From: Methylobacterium trifolii
GTDB lineage: Bacteria; Pseudomonadota; Alphaproteobacteria; Rhizobiales; Beijerinckiaceae
Direction: 5' to 3'
Assembly (NCBI RefSeq): GCF_022179685.1
Contig: NZ_BPRB01000120.1
Location: 1 to 44,872, forward strand
DNA length: 44,872 nucleotides
How positions within the stretch are numbered: position 1 is the stretch's first letter; each line of letters begins with the position of its first letter. Positions 1-8,000 of the stretch are shown here, one piece after another. The notes beneath the pieces were generated by a model. The model was not told where the DNA came from. It saw only the letters and a list, made by a program, of their open reading frames with translations, and did not search any database. A program made the translations under genes and the position numbers.

Positions 1-516
1 TCAGCCGGTGACGGCCCGCGTCCAGACCATCGTCTCGGGCAGGACGAGGAGCGCGGCGGCGGCGAGCGCGATGCCGTAGGGGATGCCGGTCTGGCGGTCG
101 TGCAGGTGCAGGGCGAATGGCAGGCGGGCGATGGTGTAGGGCAGGGGGTGGGACCGCGCGGCCAGGATGGCCAGGGTCAGGCCGCCGCCGAGGATCGAAG
201 CGATCAGCAGGTAGTCGAGCAGCCCGTCGAAGCCGAGCCACAGGGCGGTGACGGACGCGAGCTTGGCATCGCCCCCGCCGATGACCCCGAAGGCGAAGAG
301 GGTGAAGGTGACGGCCAGCACCAGGGCGCCGGCGCCGACATGCTGGCCGAGTTCGGCCCAGCTGAGGAGGCCGGTGGCCGCCAGCACGCAGAAGCCGAGG
401 CCCAGCGCCAGGGAGATCCGGTTCGGGATCAGCATGGTCAGGAGGTCGCTGGCGGCGGCGTACGCCATCAGGAACGGGAAGAGGACCAGGAGGCCGAAGG
501 TTGCCAAGGTTGCCAT
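1..516 (-). CDS. cpaA: Prepilin peptidase, CpaA/A24 family
   Basis: Inner-membrane aspartyl peptidase that cleaves the leader of Flp-type pilins in the Tad/Flp pilus system. The 171-residue protein is almost entirely hydrophobic. It carries the two family aspartates: D24 in ASDLLTMLIPN and D83 in GVIGGGDAK, the GxGD-type signature. It lacks the N-terminal methylase domain of PilD, as CpaA proteins do. An upstream in-frame extension reaches 717 but is Arg/Pro-rich and has no membrane character, so I chose the ATG at 516. The stop codon lies at the first bases of the window, so the gene is complete. It sits downstream of the flp pilin on the same strand, its expected substrate. The role is known for the family; the substrate pairing is inferred from neighbourhood. 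Confidence 0.9.
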   Translation of the reverse strand: MATLATFGLLVLFPFLMAYAAASDLLTMLIPNRISLALGLGFCVLAATGLLSWAELGQHVGAGALVLAVTFTLFAFGVIGGGDAKLASVTALWLGFDGLLDYLLIASILGGGLTLAILAARSHPLPYTIARLPFALHLHDRQTGIPYGIALAAAALLVLPETMVWTRAVTG

Positions 517-826
517 GACGCCCCGTGATCCGTGTCTGCGGCGCGATCCGGCGGGCTCCCGCGGGAAACGGGTTCGGAGCCGGTCCCGGACAGGGGCGCA
601 GCTCGCGGATCGCAGGCCGGACGGCGGTGATGTGGTCTGGCGGGCGGCCCTCGCGGACCGGGGCGGGGTGCCCGGCCTTGAAGGGCCGGGCCGTTCCCCC
701 AGTGGTGGAGCGCGCATCGCGCCGGCGGGGCCGGTGCCGTCCCGGACCCCGATCCGCCTCCCGGTGGAGGCGGGCCGAGGTCTGGGGAGATGCCGCCGAT
801 CGTCTCGTCCCGTGGGACGGCCGCGA
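517..826. other. Gap between flp and cpaA
   Basis: About 310 bases with no credible gene. Open frames here are GC-driven and Arg/Pro-rich. A weak CGTCC/GGACG hairpin lies just beyond the flp stop (about 809-822), without a T-run. I see no clear promoter for cpaA. Confidence 0.4.
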
Positions 827-991
827 TCAGTTGAGCTGCGAGGAGATCGCCGAGAACTTGGCGTTGAGCTGGGTGCCGATGATCTTCAGCGTGCCGATGA
901 TGACGACGGCGATCAGGGCGGCGATCATGCCGTACTCGATGGCGGTCGCGCCGGACTCGTCGGAGGCGAAGCGCTTGAACATGGTCTTCAT
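827..991 (-). CDS. flp: Flp family type IVb pilin
   Basis: Small pilin (54 residues), the structural subunit of the Tad/Flp adhesion pilus. It has a short positively charged leader (KTMFKRFASDESG) followed by the class IVb processing site. Cleavage is expected after G14, with Glu at +5 and Tyr at +6 of the mature protein (ATAIEY). A roughly 20-residue hydrophobic helix follows (MIAALIAVVIIGTLKII). The start at 991 is preceded by AAAGGA at good spacing, whereas the longer in-frame extension to 1132 has no pilin character. It is processed in all likelihood by the prepilin peptidase encoded just downstream. Other Tad genes (cpaB-F, tadB/C) are not in the window and may lie off the left edge. Confidence 0.93.
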   Translation of the reverse strand: MKTMFKRFASDESGATAIEYGMIAALIAVVIIGTLKIIGTQLNAKFSAISSQLN

Positions 992-1559
992 GGGATCGGG
1001 TCCTTTGTGGAGCGACTTGCGAGGGAACCGTCGAAGATCTTGTCGGTCTCGATCGGCGGCAGACGGAGATTGCCCGTCCCGGATTGCAAATCGGTTAAAT
1101 CGACCGCCGAAACGGCCGTCCCGGAGGAACATCGGCGGCGTGGTGAAGGAAGGGTAAGGGGCGTGGTGGAGCCGGGTCGCTCGATGACGCGAGCGCCTCC
1201 CCTTTGGGCCACGGTGGACACGGGTTTGAGACGTCGGTCTTGGAAGCCCGCCACGGCGCGCGTCCTTCTCCCCTCTGCGGAAGAAGGTGGGCCCTTTGGC
1301 GGGTCGGGATAGGGGAGCGCCGTATCCAGATGCGTCGCTCCCCTATCCCGCAAATGGGGAGGGAGACGACGAGGCTCGGATCCGTTCCGGGCTGCGGCCA
1401 ACGACGCCTTCGGCAGGGCACTTAGCGCTTCGTTCACCAATCCGGTGTCTTCTAGCCAGGACCGGTGCGCCCGGTGGCGCCGCCGCGCCGAGCCCGACCG
1501 GGCTCGCGGTGGCCAAAGTGGGCGGTCCCTTACCGAAGCCTCCCTCGAGTGCCCGTCCG
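992..1559. other. Divergent intergenic region with palindromic repeat
   Basis: 568 bases between the divergent flp and secretin-N-like genes. It must hold both promoters, but I could not identify either. The right half carries the palindromic element annotated at 1265-1370. No protein-like frame is visible on either strand. Confidence 0.5.
1265..1370. repeat. REP-like palindromic element
   Basis: CGGGATAGGGGAGCG at 1305-1319 is the exact reverse complement of CGCTCCCCTATCCCG at 1336-1350, leaving a 16-base loop. Just upstream, CCTTCT...AGAAGG (about 1263-1287) forms a second small palindrome, and a further GGGGAGGGAG follows at 1356-1365. Intergenic palindromes built from CTTCTCCCC and CCCCTATCCCG blocks look like dispersed REP-type elements common in Methylobacterium-like genomes. 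That identity is from memory and not tested here. Confidence 0.55.
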
Positions 1560-2066
1560 ATGCGCCGCCTCCCGTCCCGCCTCGTCCAGCATGCCGGCCT
1601 CGCCCTGGCGCTGGCCCTCGCAGCGCTGCCGGCCGGTGCGGCGCCGGCCCCGGCGCTGCCGGTGATCACGGTGATGGTGGACAACGCCAAGGTGATGCGC
1701 CTGCCGGAGAAGACGCAGACCGTCATCGTCGGCAACCCGATCATCGCCGATGTGACGCCCCAGAAGAACGGGGTCGTCGTGCTCACCGGAAAGAGCTTCG
1801 GCTCGACCAACCTGATCGCGCTGGACGCCGGCGGCGCGCTGATCGCCGAGACCACGATCCGGGTGGAGGCCTCGCAGGCCTCCGTCGTCACCGTGCAGCG
1901 CGGGCCCGACGAGCGGAACTCCTATTCCTGCACGCCGAACTGCCAGCCCGCGGTCCAGCTCGGCGATTCGTCGAAGTACTTCGGCGAGGTCAGCGGCCAG
2001 GCCGACGCGCGGCGCAAGCTCGCCACCGGTGGCGGCGCCGAGGGCGCCGCGGGGATGGGGCATTAG
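1560..2066 (+). CDS. Secreted pilus assembly protein, secretin N-terminal-like domain
   Basis: 168-residue protein with a signal peptide (Arg-rich start, hydrophobic ALALALAAL, cleavage near AGAAPA at about residues 24-28). The body matches the domain found at the N-terminus of Tad secretin CpaC (T2SS-T3SS_pil_N). Features are a V-x-V-DNAKVMRLPE opening, an IVGNPIIADVTP segment, then VLTGKSFGSTNLIALD. The C-terminal portion contains two Cys in SYSCTPNCQP and ends in a flexible Gly-rich tail. There is no secretin pore domain, so this is a stand-alone periplasmic module. It is divergent from flp and likely serves the same pilus, perhaps as a secretin partner or assembly factor. The start is chosen for the signal peptide; upstream in-frame sequence is not protein-like. 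Confidence 0.82.
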   Translation: MRRLPSRLVQHAGLALALALAALPAGAAPAPALPVITVMVDNAKVMRLPEKTQTVIVGNPIIADVTPQKNGVVVLTGKSFGSTNLIALDAGGALIAETTIRVEASQASVVTVQRGPDERNSYSCTPNCQPAVQLGDSSKYFGEVSGQADARRKLATGGGAEGAAGMGH

Positions 2067-2099
2067 GCGCCGCCGAACGCGGCGCCCCCGGAAAAGAAA

Positions 2100-3602
2100 T
2101 CAGATCGTCTGGTTGTAGGCCCCGACCTCGGGGCTCTCGCGCAGCACCGCGTCCACCGCCTTGAACATGGCGTGCAGCCGCGCCTCGGAGGCCGGGCTTT
2201 CGATCACCACCACCAGTTCCGGCTTGTTGGAGGAGGCGCGCACAAGGCCCCAGGTGCCGTCCTCCGTGGTCACGCGCACGCCGTTGACGGTGACGAGGTC
2301 GACGATCTTCGAATCCGCGATCGTCTCGCCGGCCGCATGCATGGCCTTGAAGCGCTCGGTCACCTTCTCGACGATGCCGTACTTCACCTCGTCGTCGCAA
2401 TGGGGCGACATGGTGGGCGAGCCCCAGGTCTTGGGCAGCGCCCGGTAGAGGTCGGCCATCGATTGGCCGGGGTTGCGGTCGAGCATCTCGATCACGGCGA
2501 TGGCGGTGAGCAGGCCATCGTCGTAGCCGCGGCCGATCGGCTCGTTGAAGAAGAAGTGGCCGGACTTCTCGAAGCCCGCCAGCGCGCCGAGCTCGTTGAC
2601 GCGGCGCTTGATGTAGGAGTGACCGGTCTTCCAGTAATCGGCCTTGACGGCCAGGGCCTTCAGCTCCGGGTCGGTGTTGTAGAGCCCGGTCGACTTCACG
2701 TCGACGACGAAGGTCGCGCCGGGATGGAGCTTGGACAGGTCGCGGGCCAGCATGACGCCGATCTTGTCGGCGAAGATCTCCTCGCCCTCGTCGTCCACCA
2801 CGCCGCAGCGGTCGCCGTCGCCGTCGAAGCCGAGGCCCACGTCGGCGCCGTGCTCCTTCACCGCGGCGGCGATGGCATGGAGCATCTCCATGTCCTCTGG
2901 GTTCGGGTTGTAGCGGGGGAAGGTATAGTCGGGGGAGACGTCGAGCGGCACCACCTCGACGCCCAGCGCCTCCAGCAGCTTGGGCGCGAAGGCTCCGGCC
3001 GTGCCGTTGCCGCAGGCCGCCACCACCTTGAGTTTTCGCGATATCGGTTTGGCCCGCGACTTCAGGTCGTTGAGATAGGTCTGGGCGAAGCCCTCGACGA
3101 ACTCGTAGGCGCCCCCGTCCCGGTACTGGAAGGTACCGCCCAGCACGATCTCCTTGAGCCGGCCCATCTCGTCGGGCCCGAAGGTCATCGGGCGGTTGGC
3201 GCCCATCTTCACCCCGGTCCAGCCGTTGTCGTTGTGGGAGGCCGTGACCATCGCCACGCAGGGGCAGTCGAGGGCGAACTGGCCGAAATAGGCCATCGGC
3301 GAGAGGGCGAGGCCCACATCCTTCACCCGCATTCCGGCGGCCTGCATGCCGGCGATGAGCGCCAGCTTGATCGACTGCGAGTAGCTGCGGAAATCGTGGC
3401 CGGTGACGATGTCGGGCCGCACGCCCATCTCGTGCACGAGGGTGCCGATGCCCAGCCCCAGCGCCTGCACCCCCATGAGGTTGATTTCCTTGGGGAAGAG
3501 CCAGCGCGCATCGTACTCGCGGAAGCCCGTCGCCTTCACCAGGGGGAATTGCTCGAACTCGAAGGTGTTGGGCGTCAGCGCGGCAAGCGGCTTGGGAAAC
3601 AT
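2100..3602 (-). CDS. Phosphomannomutase/phosphoglucomutase
   Basis: Cytoplasmic alpha-D-phosphohexomutase, 500 residues. It interconverts hexose-6-phosphate and hexose-1-phosphate for surface polysaccharide precursors. The phosphoserine loop is [11 protein letters not shown] with S122, and the metal loop is GFDGDGDR at 258-265 (D260, D262, D264). The sugar loop is FEKSGHFFF and the C-terminal phosphate loop [11 protein letters not shown]. Three of these differ slightly from textbook forms (TASHNP, GExSGH, RPSGTEP) but agree with a rhizobial subfamily. The ATG at 3602 has GAAGG about 8 bases upstream. An in-frame ATG at 3632 would add ten residues and has no clear ribosome site. It is divergent from maf. 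Substrate preference (mannose or glucose) cannot be read from sequence alone. Confidence 0.92.
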   Translation of the reverse strand: MFPKPLAALTPNTFEFEQFPLVKATGFREYDARWLFPKEINLMGVQALGLGIGTLVHEMGVRPDIVTGHDFRSYSQSIKLALIAGMQAAGMRVKDVGLALSPMAYFGQFALDCPCVAMVTASHNDNGWTGVKMGANRPMTFGPDEMGRLKEIVLGGTFQYRDGGAYEFVEGFAQTYLNDLKSRAKPISRKLKVVAACGNGTAGAFAPKLLEALGVEVVPLDVSPDYTFPRYNPNPEDMEMLHAIAAAVKEHGADVGLGFDGDGDRCGVVDDEGEEIFADKIGVMLARDLSKLHPGATFVVDVKSTGLYNTDPELKALAVKADYWKTGHSYIKRRVNELGALAGFEKSGHFFFNEPIGRGYDDGLLTAIAVIEMLDRNPGQSMADLYRALPKTWGSPTMSPHCDDEVKYGIVEKVTERFKAMHAAGETIADSKIVDLVTVNGVRVTTEDGTWGLVRASSNKPELVVVIESPASEARLHAMFKAVDAVLRESPEVGAYNQTI

Positions 3603-3803
3603 CGCGGGCCCTTCGGATCGTGTCTGGGACATGACGTGTCCGGGCTTAGCGGAACGGCCCCGAAAGGAAAAGCTTGCCGCAGGGCGGAGTCGACGCCGCG
3701 GCACGGCGGCGATGTTCACAAGCGGCCGGCCTTCGACTATCACCCGCCCTCGCCCACGATCCGCCCGGACCATCGGGCGCGGGCGGACGAGCATCGGGGC
3801 ATC

Positions 3804-4478
3804 ATGGACGCTTCAACCCCTGCGGCCGACCATCCGCCGCCGGCCGGCACCGCGCAGGCGCCGGCGGCCCGGATGATCCTCGCCTCGGCCTCGCCCCGCC
3901 GCCTCGCCCTGCTCCAGCAAATCGGCATCGAGCCCGACGCCCTCCTGCCCGCCGACATCGACGAAACGCCCCGGAAGTCAGAATCCCCCCGCGACCTCGC
4001 CCGCCGCCTCGCCCGCGACAAGCTCGGTGCCGCACAGGGCGCGATGCGGGTGGAGGAGGGCGGCGAGAACCACTGGCTGCTGGCGGCCGATACGGTGGTC
4101 GCGGTCGGGCGGCGCATCCTGCCGAAGGCGGAGACGCCCGACGAGGCGGCCGACTGCCTGCGGCTGCTCTCGGGGCGCCAGCACCGGGTCTACACCGCGG
4201 TGGGCCTGCTCACGCCGAAGGGCCAGCGCCGCGAACGGCTGGTCGAGAGCCGGGTGCGGTTCAAGCGGCTCTCGGGACGGGAGATGCAGGGCTACCTCGC
4301 CTCCGGCGAATGGCGCGGCAAGGCGGGCGGCTACGCCATCCAGGGGCTGGCCGGCGCCTTCGTGGTCAAGCTCGTCGGCTCGCACAGCGCCGTGGTCGGC
4401 CTGCCGCTCTACGAGACCATGAGCCTGCTGGACGGCGAGGGTTTCCCGGTCCGGGCAGGCTGGGGAGCGATGGCGTGA
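3804..4478 (+). CDS. maf: Maf-family nucleoside triphosphate pyrophosphatase
   Basis: House-cleaning enzyme that hydrolyses non-canonical or methylated nucleoside triphosphates to monophosphates; historically called a septum formation inhibitor. Signature SASPRR lies at 28-33, the catalytic/metal Asp in LLAADTVV (D96), and the later [14 protein letters not shown] loop is intact. The 224-residue form from ATG 3804 has about 23 extra Pro/Ala-rich residues compared with typical Maf. The internal ATG at 3873 ([10 protein letters not shown]) would give the usual length and is a real alternative start. The last codons overlap the GTG of yacG by four bases (GTGA), implying translational coupling. 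Confidence 0.92.
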   Translation: MDASTPAADHPPPAGTAQAPAARMILASASPRRLALLQQIGIEPDALLPADIDETPRKSESPRDLARRLARDKLGAAQGAMRVEEGGENHWLLAADTVVAVGRRILPKAETPDEAADCLRLLSGRQHRVYTAVGLLTPKGQRRERLVESRVRFKRLSGREMQGYLASGEWRGKAGGYAIQGLAGAFVVKLVGSHSAVVGLPLYETMSLLDGEGFPVRAGWGAMA

Positions 4479-4672
4479 CGGGCCGGACACCCGAAGGGAC
4501 GCGTAAACCGCCGCCGTGCCCGATCTGCCGCCGCCCGGCCGAGCCAGCCCTGGCCCCGTTCTGCTCGGAGCGCTGCGCCGACATCGACCTGGGGCGCTGG
4601 CTGAGCGACCGCTACGCGATCCCGGCGGCCGAGGACCCGGACGACGAGACGGACCCGCCGCCGCGCTCCTGA
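4475..4672 (+). CDS. yacG: DNA gyrase inhibitor YacG, zinc protein
   Basis: Small zinc-binding protein (65 residues). In E. coli YacG binds GyrB and inhibits gyrase. The four zinc ligands are visible: CPIC (C15, C18) and FCSERC (C30, C34), followed by the family motif DLGRWL. The tail is acidic (EDPDDETD). The start is GTG at 4475, overlapping the maf stop by four bases. No ATG exists in a sensible position, so the GTG assignment is firm. Pairing of maf and yacG on one transcript is seen in many alphaproteobacteria. Confidence 0.9.
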   Translation: MTGRTPEGTRKPPPCPICRRPAEPALAPFCSERCADIDLGRWLSDRYAIPAAEDPDDETDPPPRS

Positions 4673-4737
4673 CGGGACCGGTTGGCCGGAGCGAGGCCGG
4701 GCCGGACGGTCGCCCCCCTCCGAACGACGGCAGCCCG

Positions 4738-6078
4738 TCAGTCGGTCGTGACCAGGATGGTCTTGTAGGAGCACTCGAAGTCGAGTTGCTCGTAGATCGG
4801 CCGAAGTCCGGTGCGCTGGAACATCGTCTCGTATTCGGGGAGGACGAACTGCTGCTCGTTGAAGCCGTTGGTCAGTTCCCGGATGTAGGTCGGGTCGTCC
4901 GGAGCCACGGCTCCCGGCTCGCGCAGCAGGACGATGCGCCCCCCGGGGGCGAGCATGTCCTTCATGAGCTTCAGGGCTTCGACCGTATTCGAAAAGTGGT
5001 GGAGGGCAGCGCTGATCACGATGACGTCGAACGACTTAGCCTTGAAGGGCGCGTTGAAGACGTCTCCGGAGACGAACGCGTAGCGATCGTCGTGCGCCGG
5101 CCATTTCTTCTGGAAGATCAGCGACGCGAACTGGACCTGCGCCCAGCAGAGATCGAAGCCGACGACCTGCGTGCCCGGCTGGTAGTGCCGCATGATCTGC
5201 GGATCGTGTCCGCAGGCGAGTTCGGCCACGCGGATCACGCCCGCGTCCGGCCGCCGCTCCCGCACCATGTCGACCGCGCGCTCGATCACGAGCCCGCATT
5301 GCCTGAGATCCTCTTCGAAGTCGAAATAGCCCTTGTGCGGCGGCCTGATGAGGTGCGGCGTAGCCTCGACACCGGATTCCACGCGCAACTCACCGACGAA
5401 GATCGGTGACTCCTCGTACCATCCGACGAATTCCTGCACGATCAGGACCGAGATCCGATAATCCCCCTCCCGATCCGGAGCCTTGATCCGCACCGGGACG
5501 GTCAGTTCGCCACCGGGTTTGAGCGGGATCGGAAACCGGGAGCGAACGCCCTCCGTCTCGAATCCGTTCGGACCCGTGATCTTGTAGGAGACGTTGAACG
5601 GCTTCTCGCCCTCGGATGCCAGGACGTGCGGCGTGTTGTTGCGGATCCGGAACGAGCGGAACGTCTCGCGGCCCGGCTCGAACCGCGGGTTGAAGTATTC
5701 CGCGACCGGCTCGAAGGGGCGGCGGCGCTCGGCCTCCCCAGGGCTTGCCGAATGACCGGCGAAGACGCTTTCGTAGCGGTCGAGGATGTTGGTGAATTCG
5801 CTGCGCAGCCAGGGATCGGCCAGCCGAAAGCGGAGCGCGGAGCCGAGGGCGCGTTCCACGGATGCGAGGTCGAGGTCGCCGAGATGGGCCGAGATCAGTC
5901 GCGCGCCGTCCTCGACGGCGCTGGCCGGCATCAGCAGCGGCACCTCGTTCACCACCGGATGCGTGCTGCCGCAATGACGGCAGGTGTATCGGTCGTCTTC
6001 CCGGACCAGCCTGGAGCGCCGGCATTCCGGGCACTCCAGAAGGTCGGTCAACCAATCCGGAATCCTGTAAGCCCCCAC
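4738..6078 (-). CDS. Zinc-ribbon SAM methyltransferase with central beta-rich domain
   Basis: 446 residues in three visible parts. Residues 16-36 hold two Cys pairs (CPEC, CRHC) like a Trm112-type zinc ribbon. Residues about 130-235 are beta-strand-like, with FRIRNNTPHVL, a Pro-Gly turn and PVRIKAPDREGDYRISVLI, resembling an Ig-like sheet or carbohydrate-recognition fold. Residues about 282-400 are a class I methyltransferase, with motif I ELACGHDP, an acidic VVGFD strand end, SGDVFNAPF, DVIVISAALHHF and LAPGGRIVLL. The substrate is unknown. Similar architectures accompany glycan or natural-product pathways, but no such cluster is present here. The start is GTG 6078 with GGAG upstream. The gene stands alone between convergent yacG and tRNA-Phe, about 500 bases downstream of the tRNA 3' end. 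Confidence 0.85.
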   Translation of the reverse strand: MGAYRIPDWLTDLLECPECRRSRLVREDDRYTCRHCGSTHPVVNEVPLLMPASAVEDGARLISAHLGDLDLASVERALGSALRFRLADPWLRSEFTNILDRYESVFAGHSASPGEAERRRPFEPVAEYFNPRFEPGRETFRSFRIRNNTPHVLASEGEKPFNVSYKITGPNGFETEGVRSRFPIPLKPGGELTVPVRIKAPDREGDYRISVLIVQEFVGWYEESPIFVGELRVESGVEATPHLIRPPHKGYFDFEEDLRQCGLVIERAVDMVRERRPDAGVIRVAELACGHDPQIMRHYQPGTQVVGFDLCWAQVQFASLIFQKKWPAHDDRYAFVSGDVFNAPFKAKSFDVIVISAALHHFSNTVEALKLMKDMLAPGGRIVLLREPGAVAPDDPTYIRELTNGFNEQQFVLPEYETMFQRTGLRPIYEQLDFECSYKTILVTTD

Positions 6079-6574
6079 GCCGCGTCTCCGTCTGTTCTCT
6101 CTGGCGTCGGTGAAGCGCCGGGGTCGTCTTCCTGCCGGACATCGCCGAAGCGGTCGGTACGATCCCGGCGTTCGGCAGTGAAGCCGCAGGGTCCGGATTT
6201 CGGCGGGCCTACGAAGAATCGTCCTCGCACGGGCCCATGCCTGCCATGATGAGGAGGTCCCGCCGCAGACGCTCCACCATCATCGGGTCCGGCACGATAT
6301 CGAACTGAAGGGGCCTCGTTCCGACCTTGCCCCTTCACGAACGGAGCAGGTTCTGGCGAGTCTTCGTCGCCGAGCCTGCGTCGATCTGCTTAGATGATTG
6401 AAATGAAGCAGGTTTTCGCCGCAAGTCCGATGACCGCTCGTGGGGAACCCGCTTAGCATGTGCCCGACAAGCCTGACTAGGGCCGCCGATCGAGACACCG
6501 CACAGGGGCCGCTACGTCACCGATGCGCCCGGCGACGCCTTCGCTCGCGGCGATGATCCGGCACGGATGTCGAA
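6079..6574. other. Intergenic region between tRNA-Phe and methyltransferase
   Basis: About 500 bases upstream of the methyltransferase and downstream of the tRNA. Composition is less GC-rich around 6380-6480. Possible frames are Arg/Ser/Pro-rich shadows without a ribosome site. I see no repeat of the tRNA 3' end and no integrase, so an attachment site is not supported. Confidence 0.4.
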
Positions 6575-6650
6575 TGGTGCCCAGGGACGGAGTCGAACCG
6601 CCGACACTGCGATTTTCAGTCGCATGCTCTACCAACTGAGCTACCTGGGC
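6575..6650 (-). tRNA. tRNA-Phe (GAA)
   Basis: A 76-base cloverleaf read on the minus strand. The acceptor stem is GCCCAGG/CCTGGGC (6644-6650 with 6579-6585). The D-loop contains AGCTCAGTTGGTAGAGC, and the anticodon loop TGAAAAT gives GAA. The T-arm is GGCGG-TTCGACT-CCGTC, the discriminator base is A, and CCA is encoded at 6575-6577. All canonical features are present. It is a single-gene unit here. Confidence 0.97.
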
Positions 6651-6857
6651 GTCACCGCACCGCTTCGCGGCTTCGGTGGAGCGGGGGTATAGTGAGTGCC
6701 CGGCACCCTGTCCAGCCTCATATCGCCGGAGCCCGGCCCCGGAAATCGGGTCGCTTGCGGATTGCGGATTGCGATGGGTCGGCCCCGTGGACGCGTCGCC
6801 GCGCCGGGTGATCCCGGAGAGGCGGCGTGGTCCGGCACCTGTTCGTCCGGAGCGGTG

Positions 6858-7109
6858 CTATGCTGCGAAGGTGACGCCGAAGCGGCGGCCCTCGCGCCAT
6901 GTCACGGTCGCCTCGCGCGGTGGGGCTTCGGCGTTCGTGGTGAGGGTGAACCGGTCCGGCACGCCGTCCGGCGCCTCGACCTCGATCTTCGCGCCCCTGT
7001 CGGAGACGTCCCAGATCAGGCACTCGATCGCCTCCGCACGCCCGCCCACGCGCAGGGCGCCGAAGGTGAAGGCGTTCTTGCGGTGCGCGGTCCGGCGATT
7101 GTCGGTCAT
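6858..7109 (-). CDS. PilZ domain protein (single domain)
   Basis: 83-residue protein that is essentially one PilZ domain, a c-di-GMP receptor fold. Both binding motifs are present: RxxxR (R6 to R10, RTAHR) and DxSxxG (D34, S36, G39 in DVSDRG), then a beta-barrel ending in WREGRRFGVTFA. There are no partner domains, so it would act as a stand-alone effector or adaptor. It lies downstream of a second PilZ-only gene on the same strand, separated by about 126 bases. A GGDEF protein is encoded 3 kb away, but no direct link is shown. Confidence 0.88.
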   Translation of the reverse strand: MTDNRRTAHRKNAFTFGALRVGGRAEAIECLIWDVSDRGAKIEVEAPDGVPDRFTLTTNAEAPPREATVTWREGRRFGVTFAA

Positions 7110-7235
7110 GGCGCCACTCCATACGTCGCGTCGATGGGAGTGTGGCGGGAACGCGTTAAGAATCAGGGCGCCCGATGCTCCGATTCCGGTCTCGTCGCGC
7201 CGGACGGCCTTCGCGGAAGAATCGTCCTCTTCGAC

Positions 7236-7490
7236 TCAGGCGGCCGCCCTGTCGAACCGGGCGCCGATCTCCTCCGCGGTCCGCCACATCACCGAACAGA
7301 CCAGGGCGGCGCCGAAGCGTCCGGCGGAGAGCAGGAAGGTCTGCGGCACGGCCTGGGTGTCGAGGGAGACGAGGCGCGCGCCGATGCTCGACAGGTCGTA
7401 GATCAGGCACGGGATCGAGGTGTGCTCGTCGATCGTGATGAGGCCGTTCTCATCGACCCGGTGACGGGCATCGGCTCTCCGGTCCTGCAT
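7236..7490 (-). CDS. PilZ domain protein (single domain)
   Basis: Second stand-alone PilZ protein, 84 residues from ATG 7490. A GTG at 7496, directly abutting the upstream stop codon, would add two residues. RxxxR is present (R5-ADA-R9), as is DxSxxG (DLSSIG). The barrel ends with MWRTAEEIGARFD. Sequence similarity to its neighbour at 6858-7109 is confined to the family motifs, so this is not a recent duplication. The start nearly touches the stop of the flagellar-rod-like gene (7497), which indicates cotranscription. A role in c-di-GMP control of motility or surface structures is inferred from that partner. Confidence 0.88.
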   Translation of the reverse strand: MQDRRADARHRVDENGLITIDEHTSIPCLIYDLSSIGARLVSLDTQAVPQTFLLSAGRFGAALVCSVMWRTAEEIGARFDRAAA

Positions 7491-7496
7491 GGCCAC

Positions 7497-7745
7497 TCAG
7501 ACCTCCACATCCAGCAATCGCCTGGTCATCGCATCCGCGGCCCGCACGACGGCGAGGTTCGCACCGAAGCCCGCCTTCGCCTCGATCAGGTCGCGGGCGG
7601 TTTGCGAGACGTCGAACCGGGCGGCGTCCGGAAGGGTCGTTTCGGTGGCCTCAGACCCGAGGCGGGCCACCTGCTCCGCCGCTGCGCCGAAGCGCGCGGC
7701 GGCGGCGGCCAGCCCCTTCGAGCCCGTCTGCACTGCGTCGATCAC
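7497..7745 (-). CDS. Small flagellar rod C-terminal-like protein
   Basis: 82 residues, helical. The C-terminal half (DVSQTARDLIEAKAGFGANLAVVRAADAMTRRLLDVEV) closely resembles the C-terminal coil of flagellar axial proteins (FlgB/C/E/F/G), where a xDLIEAKxxYxANxxVIxxADxMxxxLLD pattern recurs. The N-terminal half is Ala-rich and helical (TGSKGLAAAAARFGAAAEQVARL). It lacks the rest of a rod protein. It may be a truncated axial-protein-like adaptor or an assembly accessory. It is first in a run with two PilZ genes; the stop and the next start are adjacent. No other flagellar gene is in the window, so function is uncertain. Confidence 0.7.
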   Translation of the reverse strand: MIDAVQTGSKGLAAAAARFGAAAEQVARLGSEATETTLPDAARFDVSQTARDLIEAKAGFGANLAVVRAADAMTRRLLDVEV

Positions 7746-8000
7746 GGTTGCCTCCCGACCACGCCCGATCGAACCATGGGGCCTCCCAACGCCCGGTTCA
7801 GCCGATGCGCGGCATTTGATCGATCGCGCGAACGGTGCGGCAGGACGGCCTCTCCCGCCTCGCTATAGGGAATAATGCCTGAACGATCCTGCTTAACATC
7901 CCTTAAACCCGCCGCATTTACCGTGCGGAACCGTGGCTCTCGAGGACCGCGGCATCGGGCGCCGTGCCTCCTCGACACGGCCTCATCACAGACGGGACGC

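Noticed and set aside
2161-4478. Long antisense frames over the mutase, and similar long shadows opposite pheT, PBP1A and the debranching enzyme
   Set aside because: They mirror high-GC codon structure of the true genes and are His/Gly/Arg-rich without domain motifs.
6048-6338. 96-residue minus-strand frame before the methyltransferase
   Set aside because: Gly/Pro/Arg-rich shadow with no ribosome site; it overlaps the likely promoter of the methyltransferase.
6079-6650. tRNA-Phe as an integration site
   Set aside because: No integrase and no visible repeat of the tRNA 3' end in the window.
7875-8000. Longer N-terminus for PBP1A from ATG 7875
   Set aside because: The extra 42 residues are Arg/Cys-rich without membrane or domain features, and 8001 has a ribosome site.
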